A stretch of 36,891 bases of DNA from positions 1-36,891 of the forward strand of contig NZ_JACDDD010000034.1 in assembly GCF_013817205.1 (NCBI RefSeq), given 5' to 3'. The position numbers and the translations under genes are program-made. The notes beneath the pieces are model-generated. The model ran no database searches. It was given only the letters and a program-made list of their open reading frames with translations, and had not been told where the DNA came from. Position 1 is the first letter of the stretch. Each line of letters opens with the position of its first letter. The stretch is from Polaromonas sp. GTDB lineage: Bacteria > Pseudomonadota > Gammaproteobacteria > Burkholderiales > Burkholderiaceae_C. Below are positions 24,918-34,024 of the stretch, one piece after another.

Positions 24918-24992
24918 ATGCCCGTCATCGCCTGGTTACTCGGTGTTCCCGTCACCGTCGTCATTCTTCTGATGCTGTTCGGGGTGTTTTAA
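24918..24992 (+). CDS. Tiny single-helix membrane protein (24 residues)
   Basis: A 24-codon frame from ATG 24918 with a ribosome site GGAG at 24907-24910. The whole peptide is one hydrophobic helix, MPVIAWLLGVPVTVVILLML plus GVF. It is followed 12 bases later by another small gene with its own AAGGAG. Function is unknown. The ribosome site, the clear helix and the tandem arrangement support translation, but coding of so short a frame cannot be proven from sequence alone. Confidence 0.55.
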   Translation: MPVIAWLLGVPVTVVILLMLFGVF

Positions 24993-25004
24993 GGAGTCGC
25001 GCAC

Positions 25005-25160
25005 ATGTTACGCAAACTCATTGTTCTCGCCGTCACCTCCGGCCTGGCCGCCAAGTGGTACCGCAATCACGCCAGCAAGCGTGCCGAGGCTGCTGCTGCG
25101 GCGAACGCCCCGGTCGCGACACGACGCAGGCGCGCCGGCACGCCCGTGAATCAAGGCTGA
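25005..25160 (+). CDS. Small basic protein with hydrophobic N-terminus (51 residues)
   Basis: A 51-codon frame from ATG 25005, preceded by AAGGAG at 24991-24996. A moderately hydrophobic start (LRKLIVLAVTSGLAAKWY) is followed by an Ala-rich helix and a strongly basic end (TRRRRAGTPVNQG). It may be a membrane-associated partner of the 24-residue protein just upstream. I recognise no family. Confidence 0.55.
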   Translation: MLRKLIVLAVTSGLAAKWYRNHASKRAEAAAAANAPVATRRRRAGTPVNQG

Positions 25161-25319
25161 GCGCGCCACCGCCCATCCTGGGCGGCGCATCGTCTTCACA
25201 GTTGCTGCATCACACAGGGTCTCCGGAAGTGAGCCGCAGGTGATTTCGCACAGCATCGCAACCGGTCGCCCAAGGTGGACGCCTTGGGCCCCCGTTTCGC
25301 CCCAACGTCAGACCCCGTC

Positions 25320-25727
25320 ATGAAGCATTGGCTTGACATCATGAGCTTGCTGTGGGCTTCGCCCTGCTCGGTCCTTGGTCTGGTGCTTGCCTGCATTCCC
25401 TTGCTGGCGGGGGGGCGGGCCAGGTGGTCCTCCGGCGCGCTGGAAGTCACTTACCGCGAAAGCCAAGTGGACTGCGGCAAGCTCGCGCGCAGGCTTCCGT
25501 TTCGTGGCATCGTTTTCGGACATGTCATCCTCGCAGTGACGAGTGAAGAGCTGCGACTTATCGGCCCGCATGAGCGTGTTCATGTTCGGCAATACGGGCG
25601 TTGGGGGCTACTTTTCTTCTTCGCATATGGCGCGTCGAGCCTTTGGCAGCTCCTTTGCGGCCGCAGCGCGTACTGGGACAACCATTTTGAGGTGCAGGCT
25701 CGTGCACTGAGCGTCCAGAGCCATTGA
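25320..25727 (+). CDS. Membrane protein of unknown function with HERVHVRQY motif
   Basis: 135 residues from ATG 25320. An N-terminal membrane segment (LLWASPCSVLGLVLACIPLL) is followed by LPFRGIVFGHVILAV, then HERVHVRQYGRWGLLFFFAY (HExxH-like, with a second hydrophobic stretch) and the conserved-looking close AYWDNHFEVQARA. The HERVH spacing recalls metalloprotease-type HExxH sites and is followed by a possible third ligand in NHFEVQA. I think this is a conserved proteobacterial hypothetical family, but cannot name it. A longer frame from GTG 25275 is possible; ATG 25320 starts the hydrophobic segment better. Confidence 0.65.
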   Translation: MKHWLDIMSLLWASPCSVLGLVLACIPLLAGGRARWSSGALEVTYRESQVDCGKLARRLPFRGIVFGHVILAVTSEELRLIGPHERVHVRQYGRWGLLFFFAYGASSLWQLLCGRSAYWDNHFEVQARALSVQSH

Positions 25728-25879
25728 CAGGGAAAACAACTCCGGTCTTGCAGACTGCTTACCCAACTGGCGAATGCAACGAGCCAATCGGATACTCGTT
25801 AACCTGAGTTGATGCATAGGATGCACATCCAGTAATCTGCGAGAGCTTGTGGTCAGGTGTCACATCCGCCACGTTCCGG

Positions 25880-26110
25880 TAGCGTTGTAGCCGTGTAGCT
25901 CACCGGAAGAGGTGAGCCCGGAAGATTCTGTCAACGACATGGATCTGATTGAGCGGCCAAGATCATTCAGCCCCCAAAAACCTGAACCGTGAAGAAGTGC
26001 TTCTGCATCTGATCTCCCATGGCGCCTACCACCGTGGAAACGTCGGTCACCTATCAAAATCGATCGCCATCGCGCCACCCCGGGACCCGTACACAAATTT
26101 TCTTCATGTC
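25880..26110 (+). pseudogene. DinB-family protein remnant (C-terminal part)
   Basis: The stretch LNREEVLLHLISHGAYHRGN (25985-26044), followed by VGHLSKSIAIAPPRDPYTNF and LHVSEP, matches the C-terminus of DinB/YfiT-type proteins, including the metal-binding HGxYHRGxVG motif. Upstream, stops break the frame (for instance in the 25890-25950 region), and no N-terminal domain with the first metal-binding His is found. Downstream it runs into an unrelated tail after about 26106. It is most likely a decayed gene. A hairpin GCTCACC-N6-GGTGAGC lies at 25898-25917. Confidence 0.6.
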
Positions 26111-26230
26111 AGCGAACCGGCGCGCAGCCCCGGAGACTCCCTCAACCGAGAGGACAATACGGACAAATACCCGGCAAGTCGGGAGCCGACTCCCATCTCA
26201 AATCTTTAGGGTAACCTTCGCCCCCACCCC

Positions 26231-26662
26231 ATGCCCATGACCGGTACCCAAGCCCTCATCCTCGGCGCCATTCTCAGCGCTACCGCTTCACTGGCGCATC
26301 TCGCTTGTATTGTGTGGGGCGCGCCAGCCTACCGCTTCATGGGCGCGGGCGAAAAAATGGCGCGGGCTGTCGAGGCGGGCACGCTGCAGCCTACACTGGT
26401 CACCCTCGCCATCTCTGGGGTCCTCCTGGTGTGGGCGGCCTATGCGTTGGGCGGTGCCGGTGTGATCGATCCCTTGCCCCTGAGGAAGCTGGCTCTTCCC
26501 GCCATTTGCGCTGTTTACCTGGGCCGCGCCGTGGCTTTCCCATTGCTCTATCCGGCCTTCCCCGAGAACTCCCGCACCTTCTGGCTGGTTTCGTCGGGCA
26601 TCTGCCTGTTCATCGGCCTGGTGCATCTTTACGGCGTGGTCGCCGTGTGGCCTACCCTGTGA
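26231..26662 (+). CDS. Four-helix integral membrane protein, unknown function
   Basis: 143 residues with four predicted membrane helices: QALILGAILSATASLAHLAC, TLVTLAISGVLLVWAAYALG, KLALPAICAVYLGRAVAF and FWLVSSGICLFIGLVHLYGV. No catalytic motif is seen, and I do not recognise a named family. Two ATGs (26231 and 26237) are equally plausible. It is the first gene of a tightly packed rightward set (membrane protein, AraC, VOC, membrane protein, YdeI); the AraC gene follows within 25 bases. Confidence 0.75.
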   Translation: MPMTGTQALILGAILSATASLAHLACIVWGAPAYRFMGAGEKMARAVEAGTLQPTLVTLAISGVLLVWAAYALGGAGVIDPLPLRKLALPAICAVYLGRAVAFPLLYPAFPENSRTFWLVSSGICLFIGLVHLYGVVAVWPTL

Positions 26663-26684
26663 AGGCTGACCTGTGGGTGGGGCT

Positions 26685-27149
26685 GTGAGCCAAAGCCCCG
26701 GACTGTTGCGCAGGCTGCTGCGCGCCAGGGACCGAATGGACGCAGCATCACACGAGGACTGGCCTGTCGCCCGCCTGGCGCTGGTGGGCGCAGTTTCGCC
26801 GGCACACTTCGCCCGTTCGTTCAAGCAGGCGTTTGGTCTGCCTCCGCACCGCTACCTGCTCACGCGCCGCATCGAGCGGGCCGCCGCCCTGCTGCGCGAT
26901 ACTGATTTGCCGATTACAGAGATCGCGCTTGAAACCGGCTGGAAGAGCATAGGCAGCTTTGGGCGCATCTTTCGCGATATAACCGGCGAGAATCCGGCCG
27001 CTTTCCGTGCGCGCGAGCGCACGACGCCTCATGGACGGGCGTATGTGCCCGAGTGCGTTGCACGCGCCGCGCATCGCCCGGACCTCAAGTCCGCAGTTTC
27101 GGAGAAGCGGCGGGAAAGGACTGCGGGTAAAAACCTGGGGGTGCGCTGA
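26685..27149 (+). CDS. AraC-family regulator, DNA-binding domain only
   Basis: 154 residues from GTG 26685 (GTG 26673 is also possible). Nearly all of it is the AraC two-helix-turn-helix domain: SPAHFARSFKQAFGLPPHRY, LLTRRIERAAALLRDTDLPI, then ITEIALETGWKSIGSFGRIF and FRDITGENPAAFRAR. There is no ligand-binding domain, so it either responds to no small molecule or works with partners. A disordered basic tail of about 45 residues ends the protein. Similar stand-alone AraC genes are often found beside VOC-fold proteins, as here. Confidence 0.88.
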   Translation: MSQSPGLLRRLLRARDRMDAASHEDWPVARLALVGAVSPAHFARSFKQAFGLPPHRYLLTRRIERAAALLRDTDLPITEIALETGWKSIGSFGRIFRDITGENPAAFRARERTTPHGRAYVPECVARAAHRPDLKSAVSEKRRERTAGKNLGVR

Positions 27150-27213
27150 GCAGACCTTTCCGGTTTTTCCAGGCCTGTGCGGTGCCTTCTTCAATCCAAT
27201 CGACGGAGGTGTG

Positions 27214-27645
27214 ATGACTCAATATGTAGATGTGGCCGGTCTGTATGTGCGCGACCAGGACGAGGCGCTGGCTTTTTATGTTGGCAAGCTGGGCTTTCGC
27301 GTGCATACCGACGTGCGCAATGGCGACTACCGCTGGCTGACGCTGCAATTGCCGGACCAATCCTCGTTCCAGCTCGGTTTGTTCAAGCCGGGGCCGCCAG
27401 TCCATGACGCCGCAACTGCCCAGGCGTTGCACGCGCTGGTCGCCAAAGGTGCCATGCCGCCGCTGGTGCTGGTGGTCGATGACTGCCGCAAGGCTTATGA
27501 ACGGCTGAGCGAAAGCGGGGTGGAGTTCACGCAGGAACCGATCAGCCGCTATGGCTCTGTGGACGCGGGCTTTCGTGATCCGTCCGGCAACGGGTGGAAA
27601 ATGATTGAGCGCACGGCAGGACCTCACGCGAGAGAGCAGCCATGA
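27214..27645 (+). CDS. VOC-family (glyoxalase/bleomycin-resistance-like) protein
   Basis: 143 residues with the paired beta-alpha-beta-beta-beta units of the vicinal oxygen chelate fold: DVAGLYVRDQDEALAFYVGK, LGFRVHTDVRNGDYRWLTLQ, and later PPLVLVVDDCRKAYERLSES, EFTQEPISRYGS and VDAGFRDPSGNGWKMIE. The usual metal-ligand positions are not all His or Glu, so catalytic activity is uncertain; many members bind or modify small molecules. ATG 27214 has a perfect ribosome site GGAGGTG just before it. The stop overlaps the next gene's start. Confidence 0.88.
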   Translation: MTQYVDVAGLYVRDQDEALAFYVGKLGFRVHTDVRNGDYRWLTLQLPDQSSFQLGLFKPGPPVHDAATAQALHALVAKGAMPPLVLVVDDCRKAYERLSESGVEFTQEPISRYGSVDAGFRDPSGNGWKMIERTAGPHAREQP

Positions 27646-27872
27646 GCTGGAACCACTGGATGCGGCAAAGCCATCGCTGGCTGTCGATCGTCTTCACGCT
27701 CGCCGTGCTCGCCAACTTCGCGGCCAGGGCGCTGGAGCCGGGTGAGCCATCGCCGTGGGTGACCTACTCGCCGCTGCCGCCCTTGTTTCTGCAACTGCTG
27801 ACCGGCTTGTATCTCTTCGCGCTTCCCTATTTCTCCGGCGCCCGAACGTCGCGCCTTCAGGAAGATCAATGA
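27642..27872 (+). CDS. Two-helix membrane protein coupled to the VOC gene
   Basis: 76 residues. It starts MSWNHWMRQSHRWLSIVFTL, an amphipathic lead into helix one (LSIVFTLAVLANFAARAL), then a Pro-rich loop and helix two (LPPLFLQLLTGLYLFALPYF). The start overlaps the VOC stop (ATGA, 27642-27645) and the stop overlaps the YdeI start (27869-27872). Function is unknown; the coupling implies equimolar expression with the neighbours. Confidence 0.8.
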   Translation: MSWNHWMRQSHRWLSIVFTLAVLANFAARALEPGEPSPWVTYSPLPPLFLQLLTGLYLFALPYFSGARTSRLQEDQ

Positions 27873-28450
27873 CAAAAGCCTCCACAAAATCGCGCTTCAA
27901 GGCAAAGCTGCTTCGGGTAGACAGCGCGGGCAAGGAGACCGCATGGGCCTTTCTTGTTTTGCCAAAAACTGCAAGTGAAAAGCTCCCCCGGCGAGGCCGA
28001 ACGAGTGTAGAGGGCACCATCAATGGCCATCCATTCCGTGCCACGCTGGAGCCAGACGGTCAGCTGAGTCATTGGCTCAAGGTCGACAAAACGCTGCTCG
28101 AAGCTTCTGGCGCTGTAACGGGAGACATGGTCACGCTGGAGCTTTCCTCTGTGGCGAAAGAGCCGGAGCCTGATCTTCCACAAGACTTCCGTCAAGCGCT
28201 TGCCTCGACCCCAGATGCCAAGGCCACGTGGGATGCCACCACAACCCTTGCCCGGATCGATTGGGTGCACTGGATAGAGTCCGCAAAACAGGCAAAAACC
28301 CGTCAAAGCCGGATAAGCGATGCCTGCGACATGCTGAGTTCGGGCAAAAAACGCGTTTGTTGCTTCGATCCGTCCGGGTTCTACAGCAAAAGCCTCAGTG
28401 CACCCTGCGAAGCGGATCAAGTTGGTGCGGGGGCCGGTCGGCGCGACTGA
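27869..28450 (+). CDS. DUF1905 plus YdeI/OmpD-associated domain protein
   Basis: 193 residues. The first 90 form a DUF1905 domain (FKAKLLRVDSAGKETAWAFL, RTSVEGTINGHPFRATLEPD, GDMVTLEL). The second part is a YdeI-type helical domain, DLPQDFRQALASTPDAKATW followed by RIDWVHWIESAKQAKTRQSR. Family members are small cytoplasmic proteins, some linked to bacteriocin or stress phenotypes; the biochemistry is unclear. The C-terminus after about residue 165 (CCFDPSGFYSKSLSAP) departs from the family. It is coupled by ATGA to the preceding gene and is convergent with lysS. Confidence 0.82.
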   Translation: MTKASTKSRFKAKLLRVDSAGKETAWAFLVLPKTASEKLPRRGRTSVEGTINGHPFRATLEPDGQLSHWLKVDKTLLEASGAVTGDMVTLELSSVAKEPEPDLPQDFRQALASTPDAKATWDATTTLARIDWVHWIESAKQAKTRQSRISDACDMLSSGKKRVCCFDPSGFYSKSLSAPCEADQVGAGAGRRD

Positions 28451-28493
28451 TCAGGCCTGAAAACGCGCTTTTTCAACCGGGTCCCCGTCGCCC

Positions 28494-30047
28494 TCAAGCC
28501 TCGCGCCGCAACGCCGGAAACAGGATCACGTCGCGGATGCTGGCGCTGTCTGTCAGCAACATCATGAAGCGGTCGATGCCGATGCCGCAGCCGCCGGTGG
28601 GCGGCATACCGTATTCGAGGGCACGCACGTAGTCGGCGTCGAAGTGCATGGCTTCCTCGTCGCCGCCGTCCTTGGCGTCGGACTGCGCGAGGAAACGTGC
28701 GGCCTGGTCTTCGGCGTCGTTGAGCTCGCTGAAGCCGTTGCCGAATTCGCGGCCGGTGATGTAGAGCTCAAAGCGCTCGGTCACTTCCGGCCGTGCATCA
28801 TTGGCACGGGCCAGCGGCGAGATCTCGGTCGGGTGCTCCATGATGAAGGTCGGCTGCCAGAGCTTTTCCTCGACCATCTCTTCAAAATACATGACCTGCA
28901 GGCTAGGCAGTGAGCGGCTGTCGAGTTTGTCCTTGGCGCTGAACTTGCCCATTTTCTTCAGCGTGGCGACCAACCAGGCGGCATCGTCGACATGGGTGCC
29001 GGCCTCGGTGTGTTTGAGGATGGCTTCGCGGATGGTCAGGCGCTCGAAGGGCTGGCTCAAATCCACCGTCTTGCCTTGGTAGCTCAGCACCGTGCCGCCC
29101 GCGACCTGCGTGGCGACGTGGCGAATCAGCGCTTCGGTGTAGGTCATCAAGTCCTGGTAGTTCCACCACGCGGCGTAAAACTCCATCATGGTGAACTCGG
29201 GGTTGTGCCGCACGCTGATGCCTTCGTTGCGGAAGCTGCGGTTGATCTCGAACACACGCTCGAAGCCGCCGACGATCAGGCGCTTGAGGTAGAGCTCGGG
29301 AGCGATGCGCAGAAACATCTGCTGGTCCAGCGCGTTGTGGTGCGTGACAAAGGGCTTGGCGTTGGCGCCGCCCGGGATCGGGTGCAGCATCGGGGTTTCG
29401 ACTTCGAGAAACTGGTTGTCCACCATGAAGCTGCGCATGGTCGAGACTGCCTTGCTGCGTGCGGCAAAACGCTGGCGCGCGTCCACATCGGTGATCAGGT
29501 CGACATAACGCTGGCGGTACTTGACCTCCTGGTCAGCCACACCGTGGAACTTGTCAGGCAGCGGCCGCAGGCTTTTGGTGACCAGTCGGATGCCGGTGGC
29601 ATGGATCGACAGCTCGCCGGTCTTGGTCTTGAACAGCGTGCCGGTTGCAGACACGATGTCACCGAGGTCCCAGTGTTTGAAGGCGTTATGCACGTCCTCG
29701 CCGACACCTTCGTTGTTGATATAGACCTGGATGCGGCCGCCGGAGGGCCCGAAAGATGCGTCCTGCAGCGTGGCGAAGCTGGCCTTGCCCATCACACGCT
29801 TGAGCATCATGCGGCCGGCCACGCTGACCGTGACAGCCAGCGGCTCCAGCTCTTCCTTGCTCTTGCCGTCGTACTGCGCAAACAGCGCCTGGGCGCGGTG
29901 TTCCGGTTTGACGTCGTTGGGAAAGACCACACCCTGGCCGCCGGCCTGCTGCTCGCGCATCAGGCGCAGCTTGTCACGGCGCTCGGCCATGAGCTGGTTG
30001 TCGTCGTGCGCGGGCGTGGCCGCGGGGCTGGTTGGCGTGTTGGACAT
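28494..30047 (-). CDS. lysS: Lysyl-tRNA synthetase (class II)
   Basis: 517 residues, the normal class II LysRS. An OB-fold anticodon-binding domain occupies about residues 70-190 ([20 protein letters not shown]). The catalytic domain carries motif 1 ([17 protein letters not shown]), motif 2 ([20 protein letters not shown]) and motif 3 ([13 protein letters not shown] near the end). ATG 30047 ([20 protein letters not shown]) is chosen; an upstream in-frame extension to 30197 would overlap the neighbouring gene's 3' end and has no family match. The disordered N-terminus is common in this family. Confidence 0.97.
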   Translation of the reverse strand: MSNTPTSPAATPAHDDNQLMAERRDKLRLMREQQAGGQGVVFPNDVKPEHRAQALFAQYDGKSKEELEPLAVTVSVAGRMMLKRVMGKASFATLQDASFGPSGGRIQVYINNEGVGEDVHNAFKHWDLGDIVSATGTLFKTKTGELSIHATGIRLVTKSLRPLPDKFHGVADQEVKYRQRYVDLITDVDARQRFAARSKAVSTMRSFMVDNQFLEVETPMLHPIPGGANAKPFVTHHNALDQQMFLRIAPELYLKRLIVGGFERVFEINRSFRNEGISVRHNPEFTMMEFYAAWWNYQDLMTYTEALIRHVATQVAGGTVLSYQGKTVDLSQPFERLTIREAILKHTEAGTHVDDAAWLVATLKKMGKFSAKDKLDSRSLPSLQVMYFEEMVEEKLWQPTFIMEHPTEISPLARANDARPEVTERFELYITGREFGNGFSELNDAEDQAARFLAQSDAKDGGDEEAMHFDADYVRALEYGMPPTGGCGIGIDRFMMLLTDSASIRDVILFPALRREA

Positions 30048-30150
30048 TGAAAGGGTTCTCGAGGAAAGAGGGCAGGCCGGCAGGTGCGGGCCGAATGTCA
30101 AACCGCTGATTTTAGGCTGCCTTGTCGCCCGCGCCGGGGCGGCGCAACTG

Positions 30151-30807
30151 CTACAACGCGATGCCGGTTTTTTCGAGGATGTCGCTGACCAGTTCAAGCC
30201 GCACCAGCGGGTTGTCGAGCTGCATCAGGCGCTGCTTGAGCTCGACCGGCATGGGCAGCAGTTCGCACCAGCGGTTGGCAACCCAGCCGCAGTCGTCAAG
30301 CTGGTAGGGCGCCTCCAGCGGCATCTGGTCGGCCGGCATGTTGCGCTCCTGCAGGCTTTTGATGAGCTTGCCCAGCGCGTTGGCCGCGCCGCGCAGATCG
30401 TCCGGCACCAAGACCCGCTGGTCGTCGTCGAGGCGGGTGACGTCGGCGATCCACAGGCCATGTTTGAGCTTTTCATGGCTGGAAATTTCGAAGCGCTGGG
30501 CGCCGCTGCAGCGGATCACCATCAGGCCCGGCTGCGGCACGGCGTAGCTGGTGATGGTGGCCAGTGTGCCCACCGTGTGAAAGGCCTCGGTGGCAAAGCG
30601 GTCGCCGCTCAGGCCGTCGCCGGGCTTGCGCACTTCCGAGCCCTGGGTCAGCGCCACCACACCAAACGGCGCGCCGGTCTTGTGGCACTTGCTGATCATG
30701 TCGAGGTAACGCACCTCGAAAATCCGCAGCGGCAGCAGGCCGCCGGGGTACAGCACCGTCCCCAGCGGGAACAGCGGCAGCGAGGAAAGAGTCAGGGCTT
30801 CAGGCAT
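30151..30807 (-). CDS. Lon-substrate-binding-domain protein (LonN-like)
   Basis: 218 residues. The N-terminal half is the LAN/LON substrate-binding domain seen alone in many bacteria: [45 protein letters not shown], then [16 protein letters not shown]. The C-terminal half is helical. There is no AAA+ ATPase or Ser-Lys protease domain, so it is not a Lon protease. It may select or protect substrates; its role is not established. ATG 30807 (MPEALTLSS) is preferred, though an upstream ATG at 30852 is in frame. Confidence 0.85.
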   Translation of the reverse strand: MPEALTLSSLPLFPLGTVLYPGGLLPLRIFEVRYLDMISKCHKTGAPFGVVALTQGSEVRKPGDGLSGDRFATEAFHTVGTLATITSYAVPQPGLMVIRCSGAQRFEISSHEKLKHGLWIADVTRLDDDQRVLVPDDLRGAANALGKLIKSLQERNMPADQMPLEAPYQLDDCGWVANRWCELLPMPVELKQRLMQLDNPLVRLELVSDILEKTGIAL

Positions 30808-30974
30808 CGGTGCGGGGGATGGTTTCACGAAACGCGGGTGGTGATGCAGCATCTTCCCACGATCCTGTTACCCCCTGCACGCGCTGTGGCTGCACGGCCG
30901 GCAGCACCGCCAACCGGTTGTCCAGAATTTGGGTCAAATAGGGCTTCAGCCCCCGTCTGTCGGGCGTGAACAGC

Positions 30975-31017
30975 TCCTGTTTTGATAGCAAACCTGGCTC
31001 TCGCCGGGAGCCCGCGC
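30975..31017 (+). repeat. TTTTGATAGC-type repeat after accD
   Basis: The accD 3' flank on the plus strand starts TTTTGATAGCAAACC, then GGCTCTCGCCGGGAGCC with an internal CTC-GCC-GGGAG palindrome, and ends next to the accD stop. It starts like the other ATAGC repeats in this window but diverges afterwards. I call it a related repeat with low confidence. The hairpin could serve as a transcript end for accD, although no T run follows it on the minus strand. Confidence 0.3.
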
Positions 31018-31890
31018 TTACAGGACCGCGTCGGTCGGCTGGCGCAATAGCATGGCCAGCGAGTTGGCCACGGTCTTGCGCAGTTCCCTGCGGTCGCAGA
31101 TGAAATCAACCGCGCCCTTGGTCTGCAAAAACTCGGCACGCTGAAACCCTTCCGGAAGCGTCACGCGCACGGTGGACTCAATGACACGCGGGCCGGCAAA
31201 ACCGATCAGTGCTTTCGGCTCGGCAATCACGATGTCGCCGACAAAGGCGAAGCCGGCACTGACACCGCCCATGGTCGGGTCGGTCAGCACGCTGATGTAA
31301 GGCAGGCCTTTTTTGGCCAGACGCGTCAGGGAGGCATTGGTTTTTGCCATTTGCATCAGGCTAAGCAGGCCTTCCTGCATGCGTGCGCCGCCGGTGGCGG
31401 TGAAGCAGATAAACGGCACTTTCTGCTCGATGGCGGCATGCACGCCGCGCACAAAGCGCTCGCCCACCACGCTGCCCATGCTGCCGCCCATGAAGTCAAA
31501 CTCAAAACAGGCCACCACCACGCCTATGCTGTGCACCGCGCCGCCCATGACGATCAGGGCATCGGTCTCGCCAGTGTTTTCCAGCGCCTCCTTCAGGCGC
31601 TCGGGGTATTTGCGGCTGTCCTTGAACTTGAGCGGATCGACAGGCAGCACTTCCTGGCCGATTTCATAACGGCCTTCCGGGTCCAGAAAGCTGTCCAGCC
31701 GGGCCCGGGCGTCCATGCGGTGGTGGTGGCTGCACTGCGGGCAGACGTTCTGGTTTTTCTCCAGGTCGGTCTTGTACAGCACCGCTTCACAGCTGGGGCA
31801 CTTGACCCACAGGCCTTCGGGCACACTGCGGCGCTCGGTCGGGTCGGTGGGGGTGATTTTGGGGGGGAGAAGTTTTTCTAGCCAAGACAT
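31018..31890 (-). CDS. accD: Acetyl-CoA carboxylase carboxyltransferase subunit beta
   Basis: 290 residues. AccD joins AccA to form the carboxyltransferase that makes malonyl-CoA for fatty acid synthesis. The N-terminal zinc ribbon uses C31, C34, C50 and C53 ([23 protein letters not shown]). The crotonase-type core follows: [60 protein letters not shown] and [20 protein letters not shown]. It follows trpA by 53 bases in the usual proteobacterial order. folC, the common next gene, is not here. Confidence 0.97.
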   Translation of the reverse strand: MSWLEKLLPPKITPTDPTERRSVPEGLWVKCPSCEAVLYKTDLEKNQNVCPQCSHHHRMDARARLDSFLDPEGRYEIGQEVLPVDPLKFKDSRKYPERLKEALENTGETDALIVMGGAVHSIGVVVACFEFDFMGGSMGSVVGERFVRGVHAAIEQKVPFICFTATGGARMQEGLLSLMQMAKTNASLTRLAKKGLPYISVLTDPTMGGVSAGFAFVGDIVIAEPKALIGFAGPRVIESTVRVTLPEGFQRAEFLQTKGAVDFICDRRELRKTVANSLAMLLRQPTDAVL

Positions 31891-31943
31891 GGGTCAGTCC
31901 TTGAGGGGGGAATCCTGGAGGGGAAAGCCGTAAAGAAAGGGGA

Positions 31944-32777
31944 TTATGCGCGCTTCGCCGGGGCTGTCGATTCATCTAGCGCCTGGCGTATTCCTGCCAG
32001 AAAATCACGCACCGCAGCAGCGGCCTTGTCGCGTGGTTGGTCCTCCAACAACTGGATGATGCGGGTGCCTATGACCACGGCGTCAGCGACACGGCTGATC
32101 GCTACCGCGGTGGAAGCGTCGCGTATGCCGAAACCGACACCGACCGGGATGCTGACATGTTCACGTATGCGCGGCAGCATGGCCTCCACCGCGCCCAGGT
32201 CCAGCGTGCCGGCGCCCGTTACACCCTTGAGCGAGACGTAATACACATAACCGCTCGCGACCTGGGCCACCTGCGCCATGCGGGCGGCGGTGGAGGTGGG
32301 GGCCAGCAGGAATATGAGGTCTATCTGGTGCGCGCGCAGGGTGGCGGCAAAGGCCTGGCATTCCTCGGGCGGGTAGTCCACGACAAGAATGCCGTCCACG
32401 CCGGCTGCCGACGCATCGCGCACAAAGCTGTCTTTGCCGCGTTTGATGTCGTAGGCTTCGATGGGGTTGGCATAACCCATCAGCACCACGGGTGTTTTGC
32501 TGTCCTGCTGTCGGAACTGCTGCACCATCTCCAGCACCTGAACCAGGCCTGTGCCCAGCGCCAGTGCCTTGTCGCCGGCTTTCTGGATCACAGGACCGTC
32601 GGCACTCGGGTCGGAAAATGGCACACCCAGTTCAATGACGTCGGCCCCGCCGGCCACCATGCCGTGCATGATCTCTGGCGTGATATCCGCGAAAGGAAAG
32701 CCCGCCGTGACGTAGGGAATCAGGGCTTTGCGGTTTTGCGCTTTCAGCGCATCAAACGTGGGAGTAATACGACTCAT
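31944..32777 (-). CDS. trpA: Tryptophan synthase alpha subunit
   Basis: 277 residues. It cleaves indole-3-glycerol phosphate to indole and passes indole to TrpB through the tunnel. Catalytic E49 ([17 protein letters not shown]) and D60 fall at exactly the textbook positions. [37 protein letters not shown] and [11 protein letters not shown] form the rest of the barrel. The start overlaps the trpB stop by 4 bases (32774-32777), giving coupled, equimolar synthesis of the two subunits. Confidence 0.97.
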   Translation of the reverse strand: MSRITPTFDALKAQNRKALIPYVTAGFPFADITPEIMHGMVAGGADVIELGVPFSDPSADGPVIQKAGDKALALGTGLVQVLEMVQQFRQQDSKTPVVLMGYANPIEAYDIKRGKDSFVRDASAAGVDGILVVDYPPEECQAFAATLRAHQIDLIFLLAPTSTAARMAQVAQVASGYVYYVSLKGVTGAGTLDLGAVEAMLPRIREHVSIPVGVGFGIRDASTAVAISRVADAVVIGTRIIQLLEDQPRDKAAAAVRDFLAGIRQALDESTAPAKRA

Positions 32778-34024
32778 GCTGATGCCCCTTTGACGACATG
32801 CCCGCGCATCGACGGCCGGTCATAAAAGTCGGCGCCCGAGAGGTCTGCCACCGTGCCAATGTCCTTGTCACCGCGGCCCGAGAGGTTGACCAGGATGGAC
32901 TGGTGGGGGTGCATGGTTTTGGCCAGCTTCATCGCATAAGCGACGGCATGGCTGGACTCCAGCGCGGGAATGATGCCTTCGGTGCGGCACAGGTAGTGAA
33001 AGGCCGACAGCGCCTCGGCATCGGTGATGCCGACGTATTCGGCGCGGCCGATGTCTTTGAGAAAAGCATGCTCGGGCCCGACGCCGGGGTAGTCCAAACC
33101 AGCGCTGATGCTGTGCGTCTCGGTCACCTGGCCGTCCTCGTTTTGCAGCACATAGGTGCGGTTGCCGTGCAACACGCCGGGCACGCCGCGCTGCAGCGAT
33201 GCCGAGTGCTTGCCGCTGTCCATGCCTTCGCCAGCCGCTTCCACGCCGATCAAACGCGTGTTTTCGTGGGCGATGTAGGGGTGGAAGATGCCCATGGCGT
33301 TGCTGCCGCCGCCCACGCAGGCAATCACCGCATCGGGCTGTTTGCCGCCTGTCATATCGGGCATTTGCACCAGGCACTCCTCGCCGATCACGCTCTGGAA
33401 ATCCCGCACCATCATTGGGTAAGGGTGGGGGCCTGCAACGGTGCCGATGATGTAGAAAGTGTTGTCGACATTGGCGACCCAGTCGCGCATGGCTTCATTC
33501 AACGCGTCTTTCAGCGTCTTGCTGCCGGATTCGACGGGTACCACGGTGGCGCCCAGCAGCTTCATGCGGTAAACATTCGGGCTCTGGCGCTTGACGTCTT
33601 CGCTGCCCATGTACACCACACACTCCAGCCCGTAGCGCGCGCAGATGGTCGCCGTGGCCACACCATGCTGACCGGCGCCGGTTTCGGCAATCACGCGCGG
33701 TTTGCCCATGCGTTTGGCCAGCATGGCCTGGCCGATGGTGTTGTTGATCTTGTGTGCGCCGGTGTGGTTGAGATCCTCGCGCTTGAGGTAAATCTGCGCG
33801 CCGCCTTGTTCCCGGCTCATGCGGGCCGCATGGTAAACCGGAGAGGGGCGCCCTACAAAGTGCTTGAGCTCGGCATGGAATTCAGCCAGAAATTCCGGGT
33901 CATGCTGGTATTTGGCGTAAGCCGCTTTCAGTTCGTTGATGGCATGGGTCAGTGTCTCAGAGACAAAACTGCCGCCATAAATCCCGAAATGCCCTGTCGT
34001 GTCAGGTTGCTGGTAGTCGTACAT
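32774..34024 (-). CDS. trpB: Tryptophan synthase beta subunit
   Basis: 416 residues. It condenses indole with serine using pyridoxal phosphate. The PLP lysine is K92 in [11 protein letters not shown], the phosphate-binding loop is [15 protein letters not shown], and [30 protein letters not shown] and [13 protein letters not shown] are all intact. It lies in trpF-trpB-trpA order, with its start overlapping the trpF stop by about 23 bases and its end overlapping trpA, so all three are coupled. Confidence 0.97.
   Translation of the reverse strand: MYDYQQPDTTGHFGIYGGSFVSETLTHAINELKAAYAKYQHDPEFLAEFHAELKHFVGRPSPVYHAARMSREQGGAQIYLKREDLNHTGAHKINNTIGQAMLAKRMGKPRVIAETGAGQHGVATATICARYGLECVVYMGSEDVKRQSPNVYRMKLLGATVVPVESGSKTLKDALNEAMRDWVANVDNTFYIIGTVAGPHPYPMMVRDFQSVIGEECLVQMPDMTGGKQPDAVIACVGGGSNAMGIFHPYIAHENTRLIGVEAAGEGMDSGKHSASLQRGVPGVLHGNRTYVLQNEDGQVTETHSISAGLDYPGVGPEHAFLKDIGRAEYVGITDAEALSAFHYLCRTEGIIPALESSHAVAYAMKLAKTMHPHQSILVNLSGRGDKDIGTVADLSGADFYDRPSMRGHVVKGASA

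Noticed and set aside
30048-30197. N-terminal extension of lysS
   Set aside because: There is no similarity to LysRS; the usual start at 30047 fits, and the extension overlaps the next gene's end.
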